Assembly: GCA_945862165.1 (NCBI GenBank)
Contig: CAMAXI010000004.1
Span: forward strand, 124,001 to 188,000
Source of the DNA: Chryseobacterium gleum
GTDB lineage: Bacteria; Bacteroidota; Bacteroidia; Flavobacteriales_D; Crocinitomicaceae
Direction: 5' to 3'
DNA: 64,000 bases
Within the stretch, counting starts at the first letter, position 1, and every line of letters starts with the position of its first letter. Below are positions 1 to 9,358 of the stretch, piece after piece. The notes beneath the pieces are model-generated. The model was not told the DNA's origin and did not search any database. It saw only the letters and a program-made list of their open reading frames with translations. Both the position numbers and the translations under genes were made by a program.

Positions 1-119
1 TCGTATTTAATTCCAATTTGTTTGATGTTGTTTTAACGATTAAATATCGCTTTTACAAATCTACTACTAATTGTATAGCATTCGATTTGACCTAACTATC
101 AGTTATTAACTTTGTTTTT

Positions 120-245
120 TTAACGTATTTTTCTTTGAAATTCTTCTCCATCATATATATAATCACACGTAATTGCATTATTTATGCAGAAAGTGGCGAT
201 TTCTTTAGATAGAACTGAATCATCTTCTAGTAATAGAATTTTCAT
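120..245 (-). pseudogene. Truncated response-regulator receiver fragment
   Basis: The ATG at 245 opens a 41-residue reading frame that starts MKILLLEDDSVLSKEI. This is the first beta strand and acidic pocket (EDD) of an OmpR-type receiver domain, and it continues to a YDGEEF segment typical of the second strand and helix. A TAA then stops it before the phosphoacceptor Asp, and nothing recognisable continues to the window edge. A complete receiver needs about 120 residues plus an output domain, so this looks like a decayed or truncated gene. It is divergent from the ABC importer operon. A sequencing frameshift is an alternative, but the following bases carry stops in the frames I checked. Confidence 0.5.
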
Positions 246-321
246 TGTTATTATTTTACCAAAGTTGATATTAGTAACTTTAACAAATAAACGAAAATAA
301 ACCATACCAATTTTTAATTTC

Positions 322-1428
322 ATGAAAACCTCTATTGTTCTATTACTCTGTTTTTTTGTTTTTAATTTTTGTGTTTATAAGCAAAAAGGCAATGGATTAC
401 CGCTAGAAACAAAGAGTGAAATTCGCTTTGCCAAAAACTTTAATTTACGTCCAAAATCCAATTATCTCGAATTACAAATTATAGATCCGGAAAAAGGAAA
501 AATAGAACGAAAATATGCTTTACTATCTGCTGGTCAATCTCCTGTTTTAGCGGTTGATGTCCTGCCAATTCAAATTCCGATAAAAGGCTTGATTTCTCTA
601 TCTGCTACCCCGATTGGAATGCTCCATAAATTACATGCAATTGCAACGGTTAAAGGAATTACCCATCGAAAATATGTGTGGAATCCTACATTATTGCGCA
701 ATATCGCTGTAAATCGGGTGGGTGAATTTGAAAATATAGCACAGTTGAATCCCGAGAAAGTTTTGAAAACTGGTGCTAATGTTCTTGTTTTTGATGGGTT
801 CGGTTCGTATCCGGTGGTGGAAGACAAATTGAAAAAATTGGGTGTTGTTTGTTTGCCGAATTATGATTGGCGAGAGAATGATCCTTTAGGTAAGGCGGAA
901 TGGATAAAATTATACGGTGTATTGACTGGGCAGGAAAAAGAAGCGAATCGTTATTTCAATAAAATCACAAAGGAATACAAAGCATTGAAAAATCAGGCGC
1001 TAAAAAATACGCAACGTACTTCTTTAATTTCCGGAGGTTTGATTGGCGATTTATGGTATATGCCTGCTGGAAATAGTTATGCAGCACATATTTTTCAGGA
1101 TGCGCAATTCGATTATCAAGAAAAAAATTCAAAAGGAACTGGAAGTGTTTCTTTTTCCTTGGAACATTGTTTGAAAACGCATAAAGATGCTTCTGTGTGG
1201 ATTGATCCTGGTGTTTCTTCGCTACAAGCTTTAGTCCGTTTGAATCCTAAATATCGTTTTTTTCAAGCGTTTAAAACCAAGAATATTTACTGTTACTCCC
1301 ATAATGCTAATTATTTTTGGGAAAATAGTGCATGTGAGCCACACTATTTACTTTCCGATTTTATCGAAATACGCAAAGGAGCAGCTTCTACGAAAAAACT
1401 CTATTTTTACAGAAAACTTAAAGAATGA
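322..1428 (+). CDS. ABC transporter substrate-binding protein (iron/heme/cobalamin type)
   Basis: This 368-residue protein has an N-terminal hydrophobic signal (residues 1-17, ending in a Cys that is a weak lipobox). It belongs by pattern to the BtuF/FhuD/HmuT class of periplasmic binding proteins: a first lobe with strand-helix segments around residues 90-180, a long linker helix near 205-235, and a second lobe. It would capture a chelated metal ligand in the periplasm and deliver it to the permease that overlaps it by four bases (ATGA at 1425). The ligand cannot be read from sequence; no cobalamin riboswitch is evident upstream. The two downstream genes complete a standard importer. Confidence 0.8.
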   Translation: MKTSIVLLLCFFVFNFCVYKQKGNGLPLETKSEIRFAKNFNLRPKSNYLELQIIDPEKGKIERKYALLSAGQSPVLAVDVLPIQIPIKGLISLSATPIGMLHKLHAIATVKGITHRKYVWNPTLLRNIAVNRVGEFENIAQLNPEKVLKTGANVLVFDGFGSYPVVEDKLKKLGVVCLPNYDWRENDPLGKAEWIKLYGVLTGQEKEANRYFNKITKEYKALKNQALKNTQRTSLISGGLIGDLWYMPAGNSYAAHIFQDAQFDYQEKNSKGTGSVSFSLEHCLKTHKDASVWIDPGVSSLQALVRLNPKYRFFQAFKTKNIYCYSHNANYFWENSACEPHYLLSDFIEIRKGAASTKKLYFYRKLKE

Positions 1429-2432
1429 AGCGCGGAATTTTTATTCGAAATACGACAATTTTATTTGCTCTTTTGGTCTTATTAACTATTGTACATCTGC
1501 AAGAGGGGGAGGTTTCGGTGACTTTTTCGGACGCCTGGAATTCGCTTTTCTCGTTCGATGCAAGTAATCCTTTTCAAATTGTGTTTCGCGAATTACGCTT
1601 GCCGCGAACAAGCATTGCACTTTTAGCAGGTGCAGGTTTATCGATTGCTGGTTTGTTAATGCAAACATTTTTTAATAATCCACTCGCTGGACCATCGATA
1701 TTAGGAATTAGTGCTGGTTCAAGTTTGTTTGTTGCGCTAGCGATTATGACTGGTTTTACCTTGTTTTCTAGTGCTTTCGGAATCATTAGTGCTGCTGTTT
1801 TTGGTGCATTTATCTATAGTTTATTTTTATTAATCTTTTCGCGTTTTGTTCGTAGTAATGTCTCATTATTAATCATTGGAATTATGTTGGGAAGCTTTAC
1901 CAATGCGCTTATTCAAGTGATTGAATCTATGTCGGATGTAAACGCATTAAAGGCTTTTACTATTTGGGGATTTGGTTCTTTGCAACAAGTTAGTTTTGAT
2001 CAACTTCCTGTGATTTTCTTTTGTTTTTTAGGTGCTTTAGGTTTGTTACTCTTTTTAGTAAAACCTTTAAATGCATACGTATTAGGAGAAGAGCGCGCGG
2101 CGCAATTAGGGATTCCCGTTGCGCGTGTAAAAATTTTGGTGATTTCTTGTGTAGCGGTTTTTACTGGACTCATCACGGCGTATTGTGGTCCAATTGCGTT
2201 TATTGGTTTGGCAGTTCCGAATATGGTTAAAATGCGGTATAAAACTTCCAATCATTGGTATTTAATTAGCGCTTCTGCTTTGTTTGGTGCGTTGTTATTA
2301 CTTGTGTGTGATATATTACTTTTAAAATTAGAAGCAGTAATTGCACTTCCATTAAATAGTATTACATCGCTTTTTGGTGCACCAGTTGTTATTTGGATTC
2401 TATTAAAAAATCGTCTACATGCTACAAATTAA
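1425..2432 (+). CDS. FecCD/BtuC-family ABC transporter permease
   Basis: The 335-residue, highly hydrophobic protein has the FecCD signature features: an N-terminal TM helix, the LRLPRTSIALLAGAGLSIAG segment near residues 58-77, a following NPLAGPSILG motif, and a C-terminal CGPIAFIGLAVPN segment that contacts the ATPase. Length matches the family (330-350 residues, about ten TM helices). It forms the inner-membrane channel of the importer. Its ATG overlaps the stop of the binding-protein gene, and its 3' end overlaps the ATPase gene by 14 bases, so translational coupling is likely. Confidence 0.9.
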   Translation: MKRGIFIRNTTILFALLVLLTIVHLQEGEVSVTFSDAWNSLFSFDASNPFQIVFRELRLPRTSIALLAGAGLSIAGLLMQTFFNNPLAGPSILGISAGSSLFVALAIMTGFTLFSSAFGIISAAVFGAFIYSLFLLIFSRFVRSNVSLLIIGIMLGSFTNALIQVIESMSDVNALKAFTIWGFGSLQQVSFDQLPVIFFCFLGALGLLLFLVKPLNAYVLGEERAAQLGIPVARVKILVISCVAVFTGLITAYCGPIAFIGLAVPNMVKMRYKTSNHWYLISASALFGALLLLVCDILLLKLEAVIALPLNSITSLFGAPVVIWILLKNRLHATN

Positions 2433-3135
2433 TTCGGTTGAAATAGGACATACTAAGGCGTTATTGCACATTTCATCTTTACAGTTGGAACAAGGGAAAT
2501 TATATGGGCTAATTGGTCGTAATGGGATTGGGAAATCTACTTTTCTTCAAACATTAGTAGGTGTAAATCCATTATTATCTGGAGAAATTAAAGTGCAAGG
2601 ATATGGTTTAGAAACACTTCCTAAAAAAGAACTTGCAAAAAAAGTAGCATTCGTAGGTACTGCCTTTCCGGTAATGGATAATCTATCGGTATATGAATAC
2701 CTTATGTTAGGAAGAATACCATATACCAATGTGTTCGGAACGACGAATATAGAAGATGCGAAAATTGTTAGATCAGTGATTGATTTGCTTCAAATTTCCT
2801 ATTTAGAAGAAAAGTGTACACGCCAATTAAGCGACGGAGAAAAGCAATTGATCGCGATTGCACAAGCTTTAGTGCAACAAACAGGTATCCTATTACTGGA
2901 TGAACCTACCGCTTTTTTGGATTACGAGAATAAATGGAAGATTTTAAAAATATTGAAAGATTGTACCATTAAAAATCAACTGTGTACGGTATTTAGTTCC
3001 CATGATTTAGATATCACGCTGGAAGTAGCAGACTATTTATTATTGATAAATCCACAAACAAAAGAAATTAAAGCAGTAAAAACGGATGAAATCTCTAAAG
3101 CAGAAATAATTTCTTTTTGTTTTCCTAGTCTTTAA
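2419..3135 (+). CDS. FecE/BtuD-type ABC transporter ATP-binding protein
   Basis: A 238-residue nucleotide-binding subunit. Visible motifs are Walker A GRNGIGKST (about 33-41), the ABC signature LSDGEKQ (about 137), Walker B ILLLDEPTAFLD (about 155-166) and the H-loop SSHDLD near 193. It powers import through the FecCD permease encoded immediately upstream. The signature has Asp in place of the common second Gly/Ser (LSDGE), which is seen in this family. It is the last gene of the operon; the next gene, at 3125, is convergent and overlaps it by 11 bases. Confidence 0.9.
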   Translation: MLQINSVEIGHTKALLHISSLQLEQGKLYGLIGRNGIGKSTFLQTLVGVNPLLSGEIKVQGYGLETLPKKELAKKVAFVGTAFPVMDNLSVYEYLMLGRIPYTNVFGTTNIEDAKIVRSVIDLLQISYLEEKCTRQLSDGEKQLIAIAQALVQQTGILLLDEPTAFLDYENKWKILKILKDCTIKNQLCTVFSSHDLDITLEVADYLLLINPQTKEIKAVKTDEISKAEIISFCFPSL

Positions 3136-4093
3136 TACAACGTACGGCTAATCCACTTGATTTTGGATAACAATAACTTTTCACTTCTCTCGAAAAGAAG
3201 ACAACATACCGTGTCCAGGCAAACTTTAAAGAAAGTGGTGATGCACTCCACCAGTAAGCGCCTTCACTCGTAAATGCAGTTCCTTCAGGGCTTGTTAACC
3301 TCCAACCTGAAGGAACAGCTGCAAAATTTGTTTTACTATGTACGACAGTTGCTGAATCCCCCCATTCTTTTCCTAAGCGCATTTTTGGTGCAGCATCTAA
3401 CTCGCCCCCTAAATGGTTTACCAATGTATTCCAATCAGATTCACTAGGCACATGGTATCCTACTGGAGTAAGGCCTCGCGGGTCATTTACAGCATACCAA
3501 TTATATAATTTCCCGGTTTTCTTATCTGTTTTAGGATCGTTATCGTACCAACACCATGCAGGAATTTTCTTTTTCCCACAACGTTCCCATTCTTCCACAG
3601 ATTGCGCTTCATAGATTGGATCTCCATTTCGGAAAGTGGTTACATTTAGATTTGTTGTCATCCATGTTTGTGAACCGATTTTAACGGTATGTATGGAAGT
3701 TTTTACTACTTCTTCCACTTGTTGTTCTTTTACAGGTACTTTTCCGAGTTGCGCTTCTAATACTTTTATTTTTTGATATAATTGTTCGATATCACTTCGT
3801 TGTCTGCGAACGATATCTTCTTGTTCTGCTAACTTATCTGTACAATCATTTCCATTCACTTTAGAATTGGATTGTCTAATTTTATTGGCATCAATTTCCG
3901 CTTGTAAATGGGTGTTATCCGCTTTTAATTTTTCAATCGTTTGATTTTTAATGTTTGAAATCAAAAGTAAACTATCTAACTTTCTTTGAATTATGTATTC
4001 TGAGGTGCCGTTTTTGGATATGTTTTGACCAACCACAAGGTTACTACCACAAACTATAATTAGAAAAAGTATTTGAATACGGAAATGGAACAT
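3125..4093 (-). CDS. Secreted Fib_succ_major (FISUMP) domain protein with coiled coil
   Basis: I choose the ATG at 4093 because it is followed by a clear signal peptide (MFHFRIQILFLIIVCGSN) ending near VVGQ; the longer frame to 4156 overlaps comM and is charged. The mature protein has a predicted coiled coil of roughly residues 35-110. The C-terminal half is a Fibrobacter succinogenes major domain, with IGSQTWMTTNLN near the start, the KLYNWYAV and GYHVPSESDWNTL motifs and a C-terminal GLAVRCIKD. The domain is common in secreted or surface Bacteroidota proteins; its biochemical role is unknown. The coiled coil suggests oligomerisation or anchoring. Confidence 0.8.
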   Translation of the reverse strand: MFHFRIQILFLIIVCGSNLVVGQNISKNGTSEYIIQRKLDSLLLISNIKNQTIEKLKADNTHLQAEIDANKIRQSNSKVNGNDCTDKLAEQEDIVRRQRSDIEQLYQKIKVLEAQLGKVPVKEQQVEEVVKTSIHTVKIGSQTWMTTNLNVTTFRNGDPIYEAQSVEEWERCGKKKIPAWCWYDNDPKTDKKTGKLYNWYAVNDPRGLTPVGYHVPSESDWNTLVNHLGGELDAAPKMRLGKEWGDSATVVHSKTNFAAVPSGWRLTSPEGTAFTSEGAYWWSASPLSLKFAWTRYVVFFSREVKSYCYPKSSGLAVRCIKD

Positions 4094-4143
4094 TGCTACA
4101 GTTTTTAACTTAATACGTATAAAATGAAAATTTGTTGCATTTA

Positions 4144-5682
4144 TCAACTTCCCCATCCATTTCGGTCGAGACTTCTAAATTGGATAGCTTCTGAAATATG
4201 GCTAGCTGAAATTGTCTCTAGTCCGTCTAAGTCTGCAATAGTTCGTGCTACTTTTAGTATCCGGTCGTATGCACGTGCTGAAAGTCCAAGTCGATCCATC
4301 GCATTTTTTAGAATTTCGTTTACCATTGGTTCTAACTTGCAGAATTTTTCTAAATCTTTTGTACTCATTTGTGCATTACAGTGAACGCCTTCACTTTTTT
4401 CAAAACGTATTTTTTGAATTAAGCGTGCTTCAATAACCCGTTCTCGAATTGCTTTGCTACCTTCTTGAGGAGCTGCAACCGTTAGTTCTTCGTAGGAAAT
4501 AGGAGTTACTTCCACATGTAAATCGATACGGTCTAAGAGTGGCCCAGAAATGCGATTCAAGTATTTTTGTACCACGCCATTCCCACAGACACATTTCTTT
4601 TCCGGATGGTTAAAAAAGCCACAGGGGCAAGGATTCATAGCAGCAATAAGCATAAAACTTGCAGGATAATCTACCGTAAATTTCGCCCGTGAAATTGTCA
4701 CGCTTCGGTCTTCCAAGGGTTGTCGCATGACTTCCAATACAGTTCGTTGATATTCCGGCAATTCATCTAAAAATAATACGCCATTATGTGCCAAGGAAAT
4801 TTCTCCAGGTTGCGGGTAGCCTCCGCCTCCGACAAGTGCAACATTTGAAATCGTGTGGTGCGGTTTTCGGAAAGGACGTTCCGTGACTAATCCGATTTTC
4901 TTCCCCATTTTTCCCGCAACACTATGAATTTTGGTGGTTTCCAACGCTTCTTCCATACTCATCGGGGGAAGAATAGTAGGTAATCGTTTGGCTAACATAG
5001 ATTTACCTGCTCCAGGTGGGCCTATGAGAATTACATTATGTCCGCCCGCAGCTGCAATTTCAAACGACCGTTTGATGTTTAATTGACCCTTCACATCGGA
5101 AAAATCAACCGATAATTCCTCCAATTTTTTCTCAAATTCGGCTTCTATATTGAATTCCGTCGGAGTAAGTTCATAGGTGCCATTTAAAAAATCAATGACT
5201 TCGTTTAATGTTTCTACACCGTATACTTCTAGATCGTGCACAATAGCCGCTTCTTCTGCGTTTTCCTTTGGTACGATAATTCCTTTAAAGCCATCTTTTT
5301 TCGCTTGAATCGCAATTGGAAGTATGCCTTTCATTGCTTGGATATGTCCATCTAGGGATAATTCTCCCAAAATGATGAATTGGTCGAGTTTATTTTGATT
5401 TAGTTGTTCACTAGCAGCTAAAATCCCCAATGCAATTGGAAGATCGAAGGTAGATCCTTCTTTACGAATGTCTGCCGGCGCCATGTTGACGGTTATTTCT
5501 TTTCCTGGAAATTTCAGGCCGATGTTTTTAATGGCAGCCTTTACGCGTTGTTGACTTTCTTTTACTGCACTGTCGGGTAAACCAACTAAAATAAAATTTA
5601 CACCTGTGCACACATTTACTTCGATGGTGATAGTTGTTGCTTCCAATCCGAAAACAGCGCTACCGTACGTTTTTACTAGCAT
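4144..5682 (-). CDS. comM: YifB/ComM-family AAA+ ATPase (Mg-chelatase-like)
   Basis: The 512-residue protein has the full YifB/ComM architecture: an N-terminal Lon-protease-like ChlI domain (MLVKTYGSAVFGLEA start, residues 1-165), an AAA+ core with Walker A GPPGAGKSM near 220 and Walker B GVLFLDELPE near 300, a zinc-knuckle-like CPCGFFNHPEKKCVC segment, and a C-terminal Mg_chelatase helical domain. In Vibrio and Haemophilus, ComM is a hexameric helicase promoting branch migration during natural transformation. That role here is inferred from the family. It is probably monocistronic; the next minus-strand gene begins 50 bases downstream. Confidence 0.93.
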   Translation of the reverse strand: MLVKTYGSAVFGLEATTITIEVNVCTGVNFILVGLPDSAVKESQQRVKAAIKNIGLKFPGKEITVNMAPADIRKEGSTFDLPIALGILAASEQLNQNKLDQFIILGELSLDGHIQAMKGILPIAIQAKKDGFKGIIVPKENAEEAAIVHDLEVYGVETLNEVIDFLNGTYELTPTEFNIEAEFEKKLEELSVDFSDVKGQLNIKRSFEIAAAGGHNVILIGPPGAGKSMLAKRLPTILPPMSMEEALETTKIHSVAGKMGKKIGLVTERPFRKPHHTISNVALVGGGGYPQPGEISLAHNGVLFLDELPEYQRTVLEVMRQPLEDRSVTISRAKFTVDYPASFMLIAAMNPCPCGFFNHPEKKCVCGNGVVQKYLNRISGPLLDRIDLHVEVTPISYEELTVAAPQEGSKAIRERVIEARLIQKIRFEKSEGVHCNAQMSTKDLEKFCKLEPMVNEILKNAMDRLGLSARAYDRILKVARTIADLDGLETISASHISEAIQFRSLDRNGWGS

Positions 5683-5802
5683 TTTGATAGATAATTTAGT
5701 TATTATCTAATTTAAGTTAGTGAAAAAGGTGAGATTGTGAAAGTGTAGAAGGGATTTTTTTTATGTTTTATTTCAATTTATTAGAGGATGTCGATATACA
5801 TT

Positions 5803-6063
5803 CTACCAGTTTTGAGCGTCTTTAAAAAGCTGATCTTGCGAGATAGTTTTTCCTTGCTTTATTTCTTCATTTGTAATATCTACTCGCTTTACTATCTCCT
5901 TATCTGTCATGGTGATGTATGGAACTTCTGTTTCACTGACTTCTATGATTTCGCTTTCAAAACTTAATAGCGATTTGATTTTTTTTAATAACGAAAGGTC
6001 TTTATTCGCGTGCAATAAAGCAATGATATCTTCTTTTAGTATTGAAATGTTTTGAGGTGTCAT
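5803..6063 (-). CDS. Antitoxin-like small protein, no partner toxin seen
   Basis: The ATG at 6063 gives an 86-residue hydrophilic protein; the longer frame from 6123 adds a hydrophobic stretch that looks untranslated. The shape recalls Bacteroidota antitoxins paired with ParE/RelE toxins: an N-terminal helical region (LKEDIIALLHANKDLSLLKKIKSLL), an acidic linker, and a C-terminal segment ITNEEIKQGKTISQDQLFKDAQNW similar to the toxin-binding tail. The 120 bases downstream hold no toxin ORF, and the gene upstream is an unrelated membrane protein. I treat it as an orphan antitoxin or a repurposed regulator. The assignment is by resemblance only. Confidence 0.55.
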   Translation of the reverse strand: MTPQNISILKEDIIALLHANKDLSLLKKIKSLLSFESEIIEVSETEVPYITMTDKEIVKRVDITNEEIKQGKTISQDQLFKDAQNW

Positions 6064-6294
6064 GATTGTGATGTATAAAGATATTATTCTAAAAAATATA
6101 CAAAATGACGCATTGGTAATCAAGTAAAATTAGCAGAGATTTAGTTTGGCTATGCTAAACTTTCTATGTCTTTCACACTACTTTTTTATTCCAAGACTAA
6201 ATAGTAAAATCTCTGAAAATAATCCGTCCAGAAACACTAAACAAAATAATTTATCGTTAACTAATTAATTATTCACACTTTAAATTAGTTAGTC

Positions 6295-7590
6295 ATGAAA
6301 TCGTTTGTACAAAAATTAGATGTAGCAGGACTGTTATTATTTATATTAGGATTTGGGTTTAAGGTGATGCATTGGCCAGGTGCACAGCTACTTTGGTTTT
6401 TAGGGTGCACGCTTTGTACATTACCATTAATTGCCAAATTTAAACAGAGTAAATCGTTTTTAGCGAAAATGTTTTATCTCCTCTTAATTCTGTTTGTGTT
6501 ACTAACGTTATGTTGGGGTAATCTTAATGTAATTTTATTAAAGCAAATTCATTGGGGATTATTGATTGCTTTGTTAGTGCTAAAAATGATAGCCTTATTA
6601 AATGCAGTAAATTTGGCTAATTCTACGAGTCGTTTTGTAGAAAAAAGATTAATTATTTTGATCTTTTTGTCTGCTATCACTTTTTGTACATCCTTTGGTT
6701 TAGTCTATTTTTTTTATTGGGCGAATGCAATAGGTGCTTATATCTTTTTTACAAGTGTTTTTTTGACTATAAGCTCTATCCTTTATTACTTTAAACATAG
6801 GTTTCAATTCGAGCATTTACAGTATTTTAAAATCAAGATTGACGCTGTGAAATTGGGTATGTTGGTTTTTTTCTTATTTAATATTCAAAATTCTTTTTGG
6901 AATAAAATCCCCAAATTTATTATATATAAAGATTATTATACCTACGAAAAACTACAGGTAGCCAATAAGAAATATATCTCCGAAACGGAATTGATAAACA
7001 TTAATAGTTTTTCGCCTGAAATTCAGAAAATGGCAACAACAATGAATACTAACATAACGAATGAAATTTATGAAATTCAAGATCTTAAAATCGATATGTT
7101 AAACTTTTATAACGAAAGAAATTATCATATTAAAAAACACACTGCTGGATATGTAATTGAAATCCATTCTTTGAATTATCCATTCATGTTCACGAATGAA
7201 TATTTTACATTAAGTAGAGCTAGAATTCTTTCAAACACCCTTGAAAAATATAATTCTATTCTTCTAAAAAGCATCAAAAACTATGATTTTCAGATTGATA
7301 ATAATAAATGTTCTACAGATTCTAGTACTGCATTGCAAACAAATCAATTAATAAGAAATTCCATTCTTTCGAATTTAGCTTATTTTGACGATGAAACTAA
7401 TTTATTTACTATGGAAAATTCAAAAGAACTTTATTCAGAATTTTCGGATAGTTGGTGTACTAGGAATTTTGATTATCTACCTATGATTAGTGCACTTGCC
7501 AAACTTTCAGAGATAGAAAATAAGCTTTTGAAATTAAGGTATGAAACTCTGGTTTTCTTATCGGTACAGAATGATTTAACCAAAAAATAG
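6295..7590 (+). CDS. Membrane protein with GldL-like N-terminal domain
   Basis: This 431-residue protein begins with two hydrophobic helices joined by FGFKVMHWPGAQLLW (about residues 20-34). The K(V/I)MHWPGA motif is the hallmark of the membrane part of GldL, the proton-driven motor subunit of type IX secretion and gliding. Two to four more TM helices follow to about residue 165. A long non-GldL region (about 190-431) is rich in Asn, Lys and Glu with predicted helices. GldL itself is about 200-260 residues and sits with gldKMN, which are absent here, so this is a GldL-like paralogue of unknown function. A strong terminator follows it. Confidence 0.65.
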   Translation: MKSFVQKLDVAGLLLFILGFGFKVMHWPGAQLLWFLGCTLCTLPLIAKFKQSKSFLAKMFYLLLILFVLLTLCWGNLNVILLKQIHWGLLIALLVLKMIALLNAVNLANSTSRFVEKRLIILIFLSAITFCTSFGLVYFFYWANAIGAYIFFTSVFLTISSILYYFKHRFQFEHLQYFKIKIDAVKLGMLVFFLFNIQNSFWNKIPKFIIYKDYYTYEKLQVANKKYISETELININSFSPEIQKMATTMNTNITNEIYEIQDLKIDMLNFYNERNYHIKKHTAGYVIEIHSLNYPFMFTNEYFTLSRARILSNTLEKYNSILLKSIKNYDFQIDNNKCSTDSSTALQTNQLIRNSILSNLAYFDDETNLFTMENSKELYSEFSDSWCTRNFDYLPMISALAKLSEIENKLLKLRYETLVFLSVQNDLTKK

Positions 7591-7627
7591 TTTGAAGTTC
7601 TTTAGGACTAGAGATATGAGAAAATTA

Positions 7628-7667
7628 AAAGAGACTGCAACTTTTTTGGTTATAGTCTCTTTTTTAT
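7628..7667 (+). terminator. Rho-independent terminator after the GldL-like gene
   Basis: An AAAAGAGACT arm pairs with AGTCTCTTTT across a loop of about 17 bases and runs into a T tract. It lies 38 bases after the stop at 7590 and would end that transcript. The A run on the 5' side also allows some termination of the opposing gene at 7684-8199. Confidence 0.75.
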
Positions 7668-7683
7668 TGTTCTGAAATTAGGT

Positions 7684-8199
7684 TTAATATCTACTCCGTA
7701 TATCAATCAAAATTCCATTTAATTGGTTGTTAATAAAAACAATACGTAGTAGGTAGGTTGTTTTGTTTTGATTGAATCTATACTCTTCAAAGAACATTTT
7801 GTCTTTTAGGAAGTTGAGATCCGTAAATGTTGATTGGATACTTTTTTTATTTTTAGGAAGATTTTTTGCTAAATTTTCAAGTGTTTTTATGTAAATAGAA
7901 TCAGATGTTGTATCTGATTCAAAAATTTCCGTGTAGTCATCGCCCAAATTACTAAATCCTTTAAAACCCTTACATTTAATAGCGTTAAGGATTGCATCAT
8001 ATTTCTTTGCGTATAAAAGCTTAATTATTTGTTTCTTAAGTTTGGTATGGTTAGCATATGCCGGCGTAACAGAATTAAGAATAGAATCGATTCTTTCATC
8101 CTTAAAAGCATTCATTATGATTGCGCTATCTGAATTCACTTGCGCAAAGAGGTCTAAAGAAAAAATTAGACTAATTCCTACTATTATATTTTTCAGCAT
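7684..8199 (-). CDS. Hypothetical exported protein (helical)
   Basis: The ATG at 8199 is preferred because it starts a signal peptide (MLKNIIVGISLIFSLDLFAQ, cleavage after FAQ). The mature part (about 150 residues) is helical at first (SAIIMNAFKDERIDSILNSV and TKLKKQIIKLLYAKKYDAIL), then has a strand-rich C-terminus ending ILIDIRSRY. I do not recognise a family; a loose similarity to DUF2059-like periplasmic helical proteins is possible. It is convergent with the GldL-like gene and stands alone on its strand. Confidence 0.6.
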   Translation of the reverse strand: MLKNIIVGISLIFSLDLFAQVNSDSAIIMNAFKDERIDSILNSVTPAYANHTKLKKQIIKLLYAKKYDAILNAIKCKGFKGFSNLGDDYTEIFESDTTSDSIYIKTLENLAKNLPKNKKSIQSTFTDLNFLKDKMFFEEYRFNQNKTTYLLRIVFINNQLNGILIDIRSRY

Positions 8200-8299
8200 A
8201 CTTCCCAATTTAATCCACATTACTTCTCTAATTTATTAAATCTTTAATTTAAGTTGTTTATTTTTTTTCTAAAATATTGATTATGTAAATTTTTCAATG

Positions 8300-9358
8300 T
8301 TAATTTCGTCCTTTCCATTGCGTTTTCATTCTAAACCTAAAAAGTACAATCCCTAAACAATAGATCGGATAAATACAGGTAAAAAATGGGGTGAACCAAG
8401 TGATTTTTTTTCTATTTAATCGATGTAAATAGGGAAGAAAAATGAACATGTCTATCATTATTTTTACAGGAAGTACATAGAACCAAAAAGGAGTAAATAA
8501 TAGAAAGATAAATAGGACTAGGTATAACACTCCTACAATACTTATGAAATAGGTTGTTGTATCTTTTATTTTCGACGATTTTCCGATCCAGCGAAGTCGT
8601 TGCTGCATAAAGGACTTAAGGGAGTGTGGAGTTTCGGTGTTAACACATAGTCCGTGTATTGGAATAACTTGCATCGTTTTTCCAGCTTTTTTGAAGTCGT
8701 CTAACAAAAATTGATCATCCCCACTTGCGATGTGCTGGTGTTGTTGGATAGAATCGCAAGCGAGAAAACTTTCTTTTTCAAAAAGTAAATTGGCGCCACT
8801 AGCAACAATCGGTTTTGTAAACCCACTTACAGCCACATTAATGCTCGACAAGAAATAATAATCCAATTCGTAAAATACTTCCCAAATGGAATTAGCTTGC
8901 ATGCATACGGGAAATATACTTAATGCTGAACTAGGAGTTTTTTGTAGGTGTTCAAAATAGGTTTTAGGTACTTTGATGTCTGCGTCCCAAGTCAAAATAT
9001 AGGAACCTTTTGCGTGTGAAATTCCTGCGCGTATAGCTGCTTTTTTACCTGTTTGACTGTTCGGTAGATGTAGTAATTCATGATTAGGAGGAAGGTTTTT
9101 TAAGTTGTCTAGTGAAGTATCCTCGGAGTGGTCATTGACCCAAATAAATTCTAGTGGTAAATGTGTAAGTTGTTTTATAGAAGCAAGTAAATTCGGGATA
9201 TTGCTTACTTCATTGCGAAAGGGGATAAGGACAGAAATTTGAGATAAATTATAGTTTTCTTGCTTTGATTTTTTAGTAGAACGGTCATTTAGATACCATC
9301 CCAAATAAAAGACACCAAGTACACCGCTAAAACAAATTATATACAGTATCGCTAACAT
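8300..9358 (-). CDS. Membrane-anchored family 2 glycosyltransferase
   Basis: This 352-residue protein has an N-terminal TM helix (1-20) and a GT-A catalytic domain: ISVLIPFRNE (about 42), WVNDHSEDTS (about 74), a DAD metal-binding motif in LTWDADIKVP (about 124) and GDD near 215. A QQRLRW motif (QxxRW) sits near 252, followed by two or more C-terminal TM helices. The motif set fits glycosyltransferases adding sugars to lipid or polysaccharide acceptors at the membrane. Its start overlaps the stop of the upstream flippase-like gene by seven bases, so the two are co-transcribed and may act on the same glycolipid. The acceptor is not predictable. Confidence 0.87.
   Translation of the reverse strand: MLAILYIICFSGVLGVFYLGWYLNDRSTKKSKQENYNLSQISVLIPFRNEVSNIPNLLASIKQLTHLPLEFIWVNDHSEDTSLDNLKNLPPNHELLHLPNSQTGKKAAIRAGISHAKGSYILTWDADIKVPKTYFEHLQKTPSSALSIFPVCMQANSIWEVFYELDYYFLSSINVAVSGFTKPIVASGANLLFEKESFLACDSIQQHQHIASGDDQFLLDDFKKAGKTMQVIPIHGLCVNTETPHSLKSFMQQRLRWIGKSSKIKDTTTYFISIVGVLYLVLFIFLLFTPFWFYVLPVKIMIDMFIFLPYLHRLNRKKITWFTPFFTCIYPIYCLGIVLFRFRMKTQWKGRN

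Noticed and set aside
246-321. Cobalamin or other riboswitch before the ABC importer
   Set aside because: The leader is under 80 bases, AT-rich and without B12-box-like sequence.
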